Positions 1 through 9,792 of a stretch of DNA of 64,000 nt are shown here, one piece after another. Position numbers and translations under genes: made by a program. The first letter of the stretch is position 1; the number at the start of each line of letters is the position of its first letter. The stretch lies in assembly GCA_032718475.1 (NCBI GenBank), contig JAUCBJ010006932.1, positions 57,390 through 121,389 on the forward strand, written 5' to 3'. The DNA is from Nemertoderma westbladi (Eukaryota > Xenacoelomorpha > Nemertodermatida > Nemertodermatidae). The notes below the pieces were generated by a model. It was not told the DNA's origin and searched no databases. It worked only from the letters and a program-made list of their open reading frames with translations.

Positions 1-975
1 TTATCGTTTTTAAAACCTGGGAGAACAAGGTTTTGACACATCATGTTCGTAAAAATGAAATAGTATCCAGTGATCCAATAGATGCAAGTATATACGACAC
101 CCCTCACTTATTCCTAATAAAATTCAATTATCCAAATGAGAATAAGATATATTTAGCGACGAAAGACACACGTGACAATAATTATCATCCCATTAAAATT
201 GTTTCAAACAATTCTCTCACTGCGTGGCGTCCGAGGTATGAAAGGAGTGAGGAAGAGAATGTTGAATGGACTCTTGGTAAAGCCGAACCAAACACGGCCA
301 TATTCACCAGCTCTCTGAAGAAAGGCCCTAAGGTAACATTAACTCTAGGCAATTATTTTTTCCCACTTATTTCTTTTTTTTTTCAAAAAAAAATAATAGA
401 GAGATAAAAATTCTAAAGCAAAATTAAGTTATTTCTCAATTTTTACAATAATTTTCTCTTTTGATACCGAATCAATGGTTTTTTAAGAACAGTTTTTCAC
501 TTGAAAAAATAAGTGGGAAAAAAATATCCTAGAGAAATGGATTCCTTAGGATCACTGGACACCTGTTGGTACGTGGGAACGTGTGATGATATTCGATAAC
601 AGTAGATCCTCGACAACCAATGTAGCCGTTTACACTAAAACTGTAGGAGTGAATGTAAAAGATACAAATACAACCAAAAGTACCACCAGCGAAACGCATC
701 GTCGTACGGAAGTTGAGGGGACGGATCTGTGGCTTTTCAAAAAGCTGAAAACAACTATAACAGAGAAATTGAAAGTTAATATTGAAGAAAGCTTTTCATC
801 TCTGACCAACACTAAAGAAACGTCCATGGCAATCTGGACAAAGATACCACCACATGTACATGTTGAGTGCAGTCAGATTGTAGGAAGATATGGGCCCATC
901 ACGATTAAAGCTAACTACTACAAGTGTGTCGATATAGCTGAGAAGATGTCAGAACACGTTGACTCGAAAAAGTAA
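1..975 (+). CDS. Partial gene, last two exons, aerolysin-like beta-pore-forming protein (tentative)
   Basis: The reading frame is open from the left edge to a donor-like AAG|GTAACA at 332/333. It resumes after TTAG at 549 and stops at 973-975. Exon 1 ends and exon 2 begins in phase 0, so the frame carries through, and the gene start lies outside the window. Exon 2 opens with a W/P/G-rich segment followed by FDNS. After that come about 120 residues of alternating Ser/Thr and hydrophobic residues with a central amphipathic stretch, ending in short beta-type segments. This layout resembles the pore-forming module of the aerolysin / ETX-MTX2 / natterin group, which builds membrane beta-barrels. 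That is an inference from pattern, not a motif match. No frameshift or stop is visible. The alternative is an unrelated beta-rich secreted or cytosolic protein. Confidence 0.45.
333..549 (+). other. Predicted spliceosomal intron in the left-edge gene
   Basis: 217 bp, bounded by GTAACA and a ...CCTTAG acceptor. It is AT-rich with long T and A runs, and in-frame stops fall between the two coding segments. Both exon borders are in phase 0, which supports a real intron rather than a frameshift. Confidence 0.6.
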
Positions 976-1727
976 ACGAAAATTATGATAAAATTAAATT
1001 AACATAATTAATTGTATTATATTTTATTGTGGGGAATAAGTATGTTTTACCCTTTTTTGGAAAACACTATTGCGTTTTTAATTATATGAAGCTAAATTTA
1101 TTTTTATGCCATCCCAATTATACATTTTTGTGTTTTGTATCATTTTACCTAACTCTAAAGTAACAAATTAAATTTGAGTTAAAATTCGCAGAGTATTTTG
1201 GTTTTGAAACAAATTTTTAATTTCATTTCTAAACTAATAATAATAATATATTCAAAGTCTCTCTCTCTATTATTCAGAACTTCAACAGCGAATAGATGCT
1301 AAATTAACCAAATTAACCAAATTAACCAGAAATTAAAATGGAATTCAAATGAAGTGGATGAAAATTTTCGCAATTTTCTGGCACTGTTCCTTCATTCAAC
1401 CATAATAAATACACCATGATGGATGGGTCGCATCTGGTGGTCACAAAGTAATCTAAATTTAAACTAAATTTCATTCGAAGTAGTATGACTGATTACCTGT
1501 CAAAACTAGCTAGTGTGAACTAAAAAAAGGGTAAAACATCTTCAAAGTGTTTCAATATGATCATAATGTAATAGATCCGGTTGTGGGTACCTGTTTGGGA
1601 TTGGTTAATTAATTAATGTGATAATTTACTGCATATAATTACATACGTTTTACATAAATTGGGATGAAGGCTTTCTGCTGGGCCAGGATATGGACTCCCA
1701 TGTATGCACAGTGTATATATGGCTGAC
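976..1727. other. Non-coding AT-rich interval
   Basis: No reading frame of note. A short tandem repeat of a ten-base AAATTAACCA-type unit lies near 1297-1329 and a CT run near 1259-1268. Nothing else is recognised. Confidence 0.6.
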
Positions 1728-2374
1728 TGTGAGATATGGGTGCGAAATGTTGTGTTGTGTTATTGTTGTTGCTGTGTGCGAAACTAAATTGCAACAACTA
1801 CAGTATGCCGAATCGGTAAGCCTGGAAGGATCTCATTTCCACTGTCCGAGATCGCTTTACATGTAGTAGTAGTTTACTAAGCACTGCCAGCACGACGCAT
1901 TCGCCCATCCATTCGAGAGTATGCCTCACTGCCTGAAAGCACCCACATCAGAGGAAGGTAAGACTTTGTTCGATGCCCTTGCCCGCAGTAATACCTTAGA
2001 TCAGGGTAAAGCGTGACACCGTCCTGGGACGCCGTAAAATTTAGAATCAAATATCTCAGATTCAGACAGGAAAAACCCCGGATTCAGACAGGAAAAACCC
2101 CGGTCAACTTGTATCTCCTACAGGTGCGAGCTGTTGCTGTTTGTCGGTACGCACAAGTACACTTAGGTGCGAATAGCACGCTCTATAATTTGGTGATTTG
2201 CAGTACTGACAGTACTGTAGCGTCTACTCGATGGCTTACCTATCGTTCAGACACTTAACTTGTTTCCTTGAGTATTACGTATTCTAGAACATATAAAACA
2301 CAACAATGTTTAACAATAATAAAATATCTCACTAGTACGTTAGTTATTTATATGTGGAATTTACATCCCCCACA
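1728..2374 (+). mobile_element. Candidate 5' LTR of a Gypsy (CsRn1-like) element
   Basis: The segment starts TGTGAGAT and ends CCCCCACA, so its termini are the inverted TGTG/CACA of an LTR. It lies directly before a tRNA primer-binding site and a gag frame. It contains a 22-bp direct duplication (GATTCAGACAGG followed by AAAAACCCCG) at about 2059-2103 and an AATAATAAAA-type signal near 2315. The right border is well fixed by the PBS. The left border rests only on the terminal dinucleotides. No second LTR copy was seen in the window. Confidence 0.5.
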
Positions 2375-2375
2375 T

Positions 2376-2389
2376 TGGTGACCCGGACG
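2376..2389 (+). other. Primer-binding site, tRNA-Trp type
   Basis: TGGTGACCCGGACG begins two bases after the LTR. It is complementary to the 3' end of tRNA-Trp apart from one base. This is the primer used by CsRn1-type Gypsy elements and agrees with the gag that follows. Confidence 0.7.
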
Positions 2390-2413
2390 TTAGATTAATT
2401 ACCTAACTTAATA

Positions 2414-3186
2414 ATGAACAATTTGCCTGATAACATTAATGAGGCGGCAGCCGGTGCATTCGACTATGGACGTTTGGTACATGATCTCCACGCCCTTCAA
2501 CTTGGAAATCCACTGGTCAATGCTGCTCCTGCCATATCAACAGTCGCTGTGAAACTCCCTTCTTTCTTGACCGCGCAACCCGAGGTTTGGTTCAAGCAAG
2601 TGGAATCTCAGTTAGATTTAAAAGGAATTACGGCAGACCTCACTAAATACAACTATGTAATCCATGCCCTTGATAACACCGTATCAACTGAAATTGGTGA
2701 ATTCATCTTGAACCCACCAGAAGCTAACAGATATGAAGCTCTGAAAACTATACTCCTCAAAACGTATGGGCATACAGAACAACAAAAAGGAGCCAAGTTA
2801 CTAGCAATGAATTGCCTGGGTGATTGCCACCCATCTTTTCTACTACGATACATATAGATATATATAGATTAGTTCCTGCTGACACCTACCGGGGGTATAC
2901 ATTCCATAGTCTATTCCTACAACATCTACCTGAAACAGTCCGCATCGCCCTGGCCAGAGACCCTCCTACGGACATTGAAGAACTTGCATTTGCCACTGAC
3001 TCTATCATAGAGGCCCAAGGTAAAACTCATTATCGTGGTATAGCTGCAGTGGAAATTGATGCCATAGGTAGACAACAAAAATGCACCCAACAGCGTCAGA
3101 GCCAAAGGAATGCACCTCCCACTCAACTACCTCATGTAAACCGCCAATCCTGCAACACAAGCGATGGGATCCCCTCCTCTTGTTGA
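2414..3186 (+). pseudogene. gag: Gypsy gag, frameshifted
   Basis: Starts at ATG 2414, 25 bases after the PBS. The first part (to about 2850) contains VKLPSF, then a WF segment, then GITADLTKYNYVIHALD and an NPPEANRYEALK stretch. These are the conserved capsid blocks of CsRn1-like Gypsy Gag. After about 2850 the frame changes, next to a short TATAGATATATATAG repeat that looks like an insertion. Gag resumes with LFLQHLPETVRIAL and ends at 3186. No CCHC knuckle is visible. The protein would assemble the retrotransposon particle. This copy is broken by the frameshift and by the loss of nearly all of pol. Confidence 0.75.
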
Positions 3187-3289
3187 CTACTCATTGGAAC
3201 GAGAACCCGACCCCATGTCATACATACCCCCCATGTGCCGAACAAGAACTGGAAGATTAAGTAAACCTCCAACTCGTTTGATCTTGTAA
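3184..3289 (+). pseudogene. Scrap of Gypsy pol C-terminus joined to gag
   Basis: In a different frame from gag, about 34 codons end in TRTGRLSKPPTRL and a TAA at 3287-3289. A TRSGR..RPP-type tail is common at the C-terminus of Gypsy polyproteins. Protease, RT, RNase H and integrase are all missing, so this suggests an internal deletion that joined gag to the pol tail. The identification rests on a short motif. Confidence 0.35.
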
Positions 3290-3292
3290 CGT

Positions 3293-4660
3293 TTGATTTT
3301 GATTGATAATTCCATTAATTAAGGATAAACTTGGCGATGCGGCGAGTTCGTCAAACTACCGCGCAATTGCAATATCGTCACTGATCCTGAAGACGTTTGA
3401 GTGGGTCATGGTTTTGTCTTCAGTTTCAAACTTCAGTTTGGGTTTCAAAAAGGTTCGAGTACGACGTCATGTAGTTGGGCAGCTAGTGAGGTGATCTCGT
3501 TCTATTCCCGATTCTCTACGCCGGTGTATGGTTGTTTCCTGGATTTATCTAAGGCGTTTGATATGGTCAACTGGGTTTCACTGTTACTGGAATTGATTAA
3601 GAAAGGTTTCTCCTTGTTATTCCTTAGAATGTTGCTATTCATGTACCGCGGGCAAATGTGTTGTGTTAGATGGGGTTCATCATCCTCTGAAGAGTTCCCT
3701 ATTATTAATGGTGTGTGGCAGGGGTTGGTGGCTTCACCGCTACTTTTTTGTGTAATTTTAAATACACTTGTTGTGCGTCTTAGGGATTCTAGAATTGGGT
3801 GCCACATTGGATCTAGGTATTTTGGGGTTTTAGTGTATGCAAACGACATTTTACTATTGTCTCCGTCTATTGCTGGTTTACAGAAAATATTAAATATATG
3901 TAGTAATTTTGCAGGCGAAAACAATGTCTTTTAGTACCAACACGGACCCAAACAAAAGCAAAAGTAAGTGCATTCCTTTCGGTTTTTCTTGGTCACCTCC
4001 TAACTGTAATGTAATGTTTTACTTAACAATACAGTATTGCCGTGGGTTAAACAGGCAACACACTTAGGTAATGTTTTTCATTTCAGTGGTAAATTTGGCG
4101 CAGACATTACAGTTAAACGTGGTAAATTTATAGGTAAATTGGTGAGCTTACGTAGGGAATTCTATTTTTCACATCCACATTGTTTATCAGTTTTGCAGCG
4201 TATTTACTGTACTAGATTTTATGGCAGTACTCTGTAGGATCTTTGGTCAGATGATGTTGTACGTTTAATGACATCATGGCAAATTAAGGTACGTTTGGTG
4301 TGGGGATTACCGGTAAATACCTATCGCTACATAGTTGAGGGTATTGTGCCTTTTGTACATCCATACAGTATGTTATGTAGTAGATTTGTAACGTTTGCCC
4401 AGTCTCTATTATCTAGTAATAAACCTTCCTTATATTTTTTAGCTTCACTAAGTTTGTTTGATTGTCGTACAGTTTCTGGTGCTAATTTGCGGCGTATTTG
4501 TAGTAAATGTAACGTAGATTTCAGTTCCGTGTCTAAACATGTTTGTAATTCAGTTACTTGGTACCCTGACAATAGTTCCAATTCAATAATTCCGCTTTGT
4601 AGAGAAATTGTAGATTATAAATTGTGTATGGGAAGTATGAAGTACAGATCAATCAAATAA
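3293..4660 (+). pseudogene. Non-LTR retrotransposon reverse transcriptase, decayed
   Basis: The LINE RT blocks appear in order across several frames: IPLIKDKLGDAASSSNYRAI (fingers), GFQKGSST, FLDLSKAFDMVNW (motif A) and GVWQGLVASPLLF (motif B). Motif C is VYANDILLL, in which the second catalytic Asp of YADD is replaced by Asn. The thumb and a C-terminal segment follow to 4660. Frame changes occur near 3410-3450, 3930 and 4030, and a stop near 4235. The copy lacks ORF1 and endonuclease and cannot be active. The Asn in motif C is a clear loss-of-function sign. Confidence 0.75.
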
Positions 4661-4812
4661 AACCTCTACCGGTAAACTTATTATTAACAATATTATTTTA
4701 ACCAAAGACACGGAGCTGTACCAGTCACCGGTAGTCATGTGCAACAGTCACACCATAGGTCGACATACACTGCAGCACTGTACAGTAGTGCACTATTGCA
4801 CTAACTGTACTA

Positions 4813-5303
4813 ACTTGAATAGGCTTTCCAGGATTTCGAAGTCACCGAGAATTAATCGGAAACTTAAGGTCCGATTATTTAGAGCAGCAGTAGTTCCAGT
4901 ACTCCTCTATGGGACATTCACAAGATTGCTACGCCGGTTTTATTGTGAAGTACAATGCACACATCACCAACCAGACACTATAAAACATTGGAGGTGTCTC
5001 ATTGGTTCCCCCAATCTTGACACTAAATCGCCTCTGCTTTGCAGGACATTGCTTTCGCCGTGAGGACCAGCCAGTGCATAATCTTGTACTTTGGCAGCCT
5101 CATGGAGTGAATAAGCATGGTGGACAGCCCATGACTTTCTTGAGACGCATCTTAAATTTTGATGATGCGCTTGAAGATGCGGATAATCTAGCAAATGTCA
5201 TGGGTGATAGGGAATTGTGGCGGCCCAATTTTGTCGACAAGCCGGCACAGCCTTCATAAAAATGCAGCTGCAATGCAGCATGCCGATACTAGTAGTAGTA
5301 GTA
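4813..5303 (+). pseudogene. LINE family X, 3' fragment A
   Basis: C-terminal end of a non-LTR retrotransposon ORF2: LKVRLFRAAVVPVLLYG, then FAGHCFRREDQPVHNLVLW, then a GDRELWR segment. It ends in a short 3'UTR with a TAG-repeat tail at about 5290-5303. The frame shifts once near 5000, and about 48 bases present in copy B are missing after the LLYG codons (near 4912). Three more copies of this family lie at 5926-6444 (-), 26660-26791 (+) and 29702-29898 (-). The stretch at about 4977-5037 is homologous to the monomer of the large satellite, in the opposite orientation. Confidence 0.75.
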
Positions 5304-5319
5304 GTCAGACTGACTGTCA

Positions 5320-5640
5320 ATTTCACAGACAATAAATAAGTAAGCACACCACATCACTATAATTTATGATATGGGGGTTTTCCTAGTCGCTGATTCCATT
5401 TTCAATGTCAATTTTAATATTTGACTGAACCTAGAATGTCTGTTTGTCTGTTTTTATGTCTGTCTGTCTGTCAGTCAAAATATAAGGAGGCATGTCACCT
5501 GAATAAAATTTCAGATATGGGGGTTTTCCTAGTTGCTGATTTCATTTCTAATACATGTTTTAATGCTTGATGACATCTGGACTGTCTGTATGTCTATCTG
5601 TCTTTTTGTCTGTCTGTTTGTCTGTCTGTCTGACTTACTG
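5320..5640 (+). repeat. CTGT-rich modular repeat, two modules
   Basis: Two copies of a module of about 150 bp. Each has ATGGGGGTTTTCCTAG followed by a GCTGATT.CATTT segment (5371-5402 and 5516-5547) and each ends in a CTGT/CTGTTTGT tract. The same module occurs at 26100-26200 and, inverted and diverged, at 26240-26560. Function unknown; it looks like part of a dispersed fold-back family. Confidence 0.6.
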
Positions 5641-5915
5641 TCTGACTAACGCAATTTTTAAGTATGTAAATTCTAAACGATCAACGAAATCGGGTATATC
5701 AGCATTCAAAATAGACGGCAAAGTAATTGTCGATGATGCAACTAGAGCTCATATTTTATCCAATGTATTAACTGAAAATTTTACTGTTGATAATAATTCG
5801 GTTCCTATTTTTCACAGTAGAGTTCCAGCCGGTGTAAATAAATCATCTGTTAACTTTTCTCCTGGTGCAGTATATTCAGTCCTTCGTAAAATGAAACCTA
5901 AAACCGGACGCACTC

Positions 5916-5925
5916 CTGATGGAAT
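5916..5925 (+). repeat. Target-site duplication, left copy
   Basis: CTGATGGAAT directly precedes the TAG-repeat tail of fragment B and is repeated exactly at 6445-6454. It falls inside host-LINE codons. Confidence 0.8.
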
Positions 5926-6444
5926 ACTACTACTAGGATCGGCATGCTGCATTGCAGCTGCATTTTTAAGAATGCTGTGCCGGCTTATCGACAAAATTGC
6001 ACCGCCACAACTCCCTATCACCCATGACATTTGCTAGATCATCCGGATCTTCAAGGCCAGTGTCCTTTAAGATGCGTCTCAAGAAAGTCATGGGCTGTCC
6101 ACCATGCTTATTCACTCCATGAGGCTGCCAAAGTACAAGATTATGCACTGGCTGGTCCTCACGGCAAAAGCAATGTCCTGCAAAGCGGAGGCGATTTTGT
6201 TCTAGTGTCAAGCTTTGGGGAACCAATGAGACACCTCCAATGTTATATAGTGTCTGGTTGGAGATGTGTGCATTGAACTTGACACAATGAACCCGGCGTA
6301 GCATTCTTGTGAATGTGCCGTCCACAGATTTGGTGTCCTCAGCAGTTAGAGCCCAGCATGGACTCCCATAGCGGAGTACTGGAACAACTGCTGCTCTATA
6401 TAACCGGACCTTAAGTTTCCGATTAAAAAGTTATTGATTAGTTT
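5926..6444 (-). mobile_element. LINE family X, 3' fragment B, nested insertion
   Basis: A 519-bp, 5'-truncated copy. On the minus strand it runs from LYRAAVVPVL-type codons through SLTLEQNRLRFAGHCF, DQPVHNLVLWQPHGVN and VMGDRELWR to a 3'UTR ending in a short TAG repeat at 5926-5934. It is flanked by the direct repeat CTGATGGAAT at 5916-5925 and 6445-6454, the target-site duplication expected of target-primed reverse transcription. It keeps the 48 bases absent from copy A and holds one unexpanded copy of the segment that forms the 61-bp satellite (about 6195-6257). Confidence 0.8.
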
Positions 6445-7204
6445 CTGATGGAATGCCGAGTATTTTATTTGTAAATTTAGCCCGTTTTTTATCCGTGCCC
6501 CTTTCTACTGTTTTTAATATTATATGTTTTACTTCAAATGCACTACCTGCAGTATGGCTTAAAGCTTTTATTATCCCTATTTATAAAAAGAATGATCACA
6601 CAGACCTGTGCAATTATAGACCAGTTTCGTTAACTTTGTGGGTTGTAAAATTATGGAAACGTGTATAAAAAAAGAACTTTTAGCGTATTTGAAGGAACAT
6701 AAATTAATCAGTAAAGCTCAGCACGGTTTTATGGAAGGAAGAAGTACAGTAACCCAACTTTTAGAATGTACAAATGAATGGTATAAATGCTTAGATAACC
6801 GAAGTCAGGTGGACGTAATTTACGTCGATTTTGCTCAAGCATTTGACTCTGCAGTCCATAATAAACTTTTTGTGTAAATTGAATAGTTATGGCATCACTA
6901 GTAATTTGCTTAATTGGATTGGTGCCTTTCTTAACAATCGTATACAACAAGTAATAGTAGGAAATTCATATTCTGTAGAATGTAAAGTTACTTCTGGAAC
7001 AGTACAAGGTAGTGTGCTAGGTCCTCTCTTATTTTTATTATTCGTCAACGAGTTATCCGACTTAGTAAAAGCAATAGAATTATATCCTCATAAAAGCCGT
7101 GGATTTTCAAAATTTTATTTTGTTGGAATTAACTTGTATTATTGCTATAAAGATTACATTAAGTCCTTATTTGCATTTACTATAGCTATTTGTACAACAT
7201 TGTT

Positions 7205-7278
7205 CAAGTGGTTCAGTAGCTCAGTCGGTTATGCGTTAGAAAATCGTTTAGTGGGTATCGAGTTCAAATCCTAGCAGG
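7205..7278 (+). repeat. tRNA-derived SINE head or tRNA pseudogene
   Basis: Contains TAGCTCAGTCGG, a good RNA polymerase III A box, and GAGTTCAAATCC, a good B box, about 40 bases apart. The arms between them do not form convincing anticodon or acceptor stems, so it is not scored as a working tRNA. Confidence 0.5.
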
Positions 7279-8501
7279 TGCAAATTATTTTTGTGCTAAA
7301 TTTCAACTCATTTGAATTGACCGCTACGATTTAATTGTATCTGCTCAAGATAGATTAACCAATGCGATTGTAGTTATTTGACAGTAACCAATGTCGTGCA
7401 AGTTATACGTTTGCTGGACCAATGATTATCTTTAAAAACCTAATGGAACTCATAGAACAATCTAGATTTATCTCGATTGTTAGCAGCACAAATTTGTTAT
7501 AAAAGGGTGCGATTTGTTCATTAGAAACTTAGTTAGTTAGTTATCACTCTTAGATTATTTGTATCTTAATAGTTATCATTTAATTTTGTAATAAAGTTAG
7601 AAGTATTTGTTACATCTGTTTTATCATGATTCACCACTGTGAACCTAACTGAGGGACAGATGGCAGGCTAGACAGCGGGCCATGGCAATAAACGGGAACA
7701 TCGGCGAAATGTAGGAAGGAGACCACCCACAATATCGATTCGTAGTTCTTCGCCCATCGCCTGAAAGGTTAGACAGCGTTTGACGCCTTGCTACCTAAGT
7801 GTAAGACCTGAGATCAAAGGGTAGAGGTAGTGACACGCTGTGCGCTAAAAATTAAATTTAGGAACTGTACTATTTTGATTTAGATAAAACCCGCATAGTA
7901 GACCTTCACATCCCTACGGGGGGAGAGGATAGGCAGGCACAGAGAGATACCAGTACACGGATAGGACACAGGCACACCATTACAAGGCATGCACATTGGT
8001 GGGGTGCAGTAAACTGTACGCCTAACTCATTTGCCAGGTATAGGTGCGCTGGTGGCTTGTTCAGTAGTACAACGGTGTCCATTGTTTGCATTGGAGTTTG
8101 TAGGCCAGGAGAGGTTACTGTGCTTTTACCTGAATTAAGATTGTACCGTTCAGGCGGTAGGGCAGTTTATTACTAGGCGCATATATATAAATTAAGGCTA
8201 TTAGGGATACTAACATCTACCGTGTCCCCACCGACATTCTGATAAGGAGTTGCCACGCCCACCTAGGCAACCAAAATTCTAGATAGACGACCAGGCTAGC
8301 TATTTCGTAACTGTACGCCTACTGTAGTAAACTAACACATTTCTTCTTAGTATTAGGGACCTGGTAAATTTAAATTGCCGAATTCTGGGCGTAGTATTAA
8401 CCTTATGCCTGAATTTGAGTCCTGGAAATACACAAAAGGGGAAGGAGCCTTATCATTTGTAAGTATTGGACCTACAAACTACAAAATCAGAATATTTGTA
8501 A
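7279..8501. other. Interval without recognisable genes; possible LTR-like control segment at about 7490-7625
   Basis: A TTATAAAAGG box at 7499-7508, followed by GTTAGTTAGTTA repeats and an AATAAAG signal near 7591, resembles the promoter/polyadenylation layout of a solo LTR. No partner copy or PBS was found. The rest (7626-8400) shows nothing supported. An open frame from about 8375 runs into the Polinton insertion site (see findings). Confidence 0.35.
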
Positions 8502-8507
8502 AATGTA
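8502..8507 (+). repeat. Polinton target-site duplication, left
   Basis: AATGTA immediately before the element's first base (5'-AG). It is repeated exactly at 24506-24511. Six-base duplications are the rule for Polintons. Confidence 0.9.
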
Positions 8508-8588
8508 AGTAGTAAGATGAACCCATCCTCGGCGACAGTTTAGTCCTACTTCACACCTTGGGTGTTAAGTAGGTCATTAATTAATTAA

Positions 8589-8685
8589 CCAATTAATTAA
8601 TTGGTCGATTAAACAATTAATTAATTGTTTAAACAATCGGTTTGTATCAAATAATGCTGCCAAAGGCAATTTAATTTGATACAAA
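8589..8685 (+). repeat. Cluster of palindromes near the left TIR tip
   Basis: Three inverted repeats follow one another: CCAATTAATTAATTGG (8589-8604), AAACAATTAATTAATTGTTT (8611-8630), and a hairpin with 12-bp arms TTTGTATCAAAT / ATTTGATACAAA (8641-8652 and 8674-8685). All are mirrored in the right TIR. They could be recognition sites for replication or transposition proteins, but that is inference. Confidence 0.65.
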
Positions 8686-9432
8686 TCAATCAGATAGGGA
8701 CGCGAGATGAATAAATTGTACTACAGCAAATGAAATATACAATACAATAGGCACTGTACATTACAATATACAATACATTTGTATTATTTTTGCCATACAA
8801 TAGGTAAAGATAGAATTAAATATAAAGACGCAATCGAGGCCCAAAATATAAATATACCCTTTCACGAAAATAAAGTGGCCCCAGTTTGGCCCCGAATCAC
8901 CCCTCAATAATCTATGGCTGGTTGGGCTCTTATTAACCGTAGCATGACTAACCCAAACATCAATGCGTGAATGGGGCCTGCGTGAATGGGGCCTGCGATA
9001 GAGCTTAAATTATTCAAACCTATAGCTTCTTTATTACATCAATTCGCCTAAGAAAATTATAATAAACATCTGCTCTTGCAATAGTTTGCATTCTTTCATA
9101 TTGTACTTTATGAAGCAGTCCACGCGCATATTAGCTCAACAACAAAGCCCTACCCAAAACACCACATGTCAAATTAATTCCCAACCATATCTATACCACA
9201 GTGGATACTGCAGTTTTTTTTGTTTGAAGTAATTTCAGAGATGCTCTAGCGTAACATTAATTAACATACCCATTCATTCATTACACGCAATTTTCTCCAA
9301 CGCACCCCCCGCTTCTCAATTCATCCCATTTCCCTTCGTAACTAATGTTTTACATTTAATTAACCCAATGAAATGTGTTTATTATTCCCTCAATCCAATA
9401 GCGCGTCTCTCTCTCTCTCTCTTTTTATTTCT

Positions 9433-9487
9433 ATTGGTTCCCACAAGCTTCACTTTTATTTTCATTGGTTATCCTTTCCCTTATAAA
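9433..9487 (+). promoter_or_regulatory. Inward-facing RNA polymerase II-type promoter in left TIR
   Basis: Two inverted CCAAT boxes (ATTGG at 9433 and 9464) are followed by CCCTTATAAACC with TATAAA at 9482-9487. PolB's start codon is about 300 bases downstream, beyond a predicted intron. The same arrangement is mirrored in the right TIR. Confidence 0.55.
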
Positions 9488-9663
9488 CCCCCACCCTTCG
9501 CTTTGAACTTTACTTACAAAAATATTATTGACAATTTTACTTTTTATTTAATGTTATAATACATTTATTGTTATTCATAATATTATATTTTCTTCAAGAT
9601 TGTTATACGTAATACATTTATTGTTATACATAATATATTGTTGCAAACATCATCAATCTGCAG

Positions 9664-9787
9664 GTAAGAACAATAAATTTGTGTTTTTATGAATTCGTTT
9701 AGTTTTAACATTATTACCTCAAAATAAATATCAACCCCGCGAAACCTTCCCAAACTTATTATTATTATTTAGTTTTTTATTTTATAG
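9664..9787 (+). other. Predicted 5'UTR intron of PolB transcript
   Basis: CTGCAG|GTAAGA at 9663/9664 is a near-perfect donor. TTTTTTATTTTATAG|CAAAC at 9787/9788 is a good pyrimidine-rich acceptor. The intron is 124 bp and ends five bases before the ATG at 9793. Confidence 0.6.
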
Positions 9788-9792
9788 CAAAC

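Larger units (their letters stand above)
5640..7095 (+). pseudogene. Non-LTR retrotransposon RT, interrupted by a nested LINE fragment
   Basis: LINE ORF2 linker and RT: SVNFSPGAVYSVLRKMKPK and GRTPDGI before the insertion. After it come FIIPIYKKNDHTDLCNYRPV (fingers), ISKAQHGFMEGRSTVTQLL, VIYVDFAQAFDSAVHNK (motif A) and SGTVQGSVLGPLLFLLFVNE (motif B). Homology fades near 7095, before motif C. Frame changes occur near 6640 and 6870. The coding sequence is split at 5925/6455 by fragment B with a 10-bp target duplication. It is 5' and 3' incomplete and inactive, and it belongs to a different family from the RT at 3293. Confidence 0.75.
8508..9596 (+). repeat. Polinton left terminal inverted repeat
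   Basis: Matches the reverse complement of 23418-24505 to the end of ...ATATTTTCTTCA at 9596, where similarity stops abruptly. It contains AT-rich palindromes near the tip, a short GCGTGAATGGGGCCT direct repeat (about 8967-8996), a CT run (9406-9421) and an inward-facing promoter. Confidence 0.95.

Noticed and set aside
7205-7278. Functional tRNA gene
   Set aside because: A and B boxes are good, but the acceptor and anticodon arms do not pair convincingly.
7906-8091. 61-codon minus-strand frame
   Set aside because: Length is near chance expectation and the content is unrecognisable.
8405-8509. SIGPTNYK motif as the end of a second DNA polymerase next to the Polinton
   Set aside because: The resemblance to protein-primed polymerase motifs is only a few residues, and the frame continues on the other side of the insertion, which points to target DNA rather than a polymerase.
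9368-9559. 63-codon frame in the left TIR
   Set aside because: It overlaps the promoter and CT run and is low-complexity; mirrored non-coding TIR sequence explains it.
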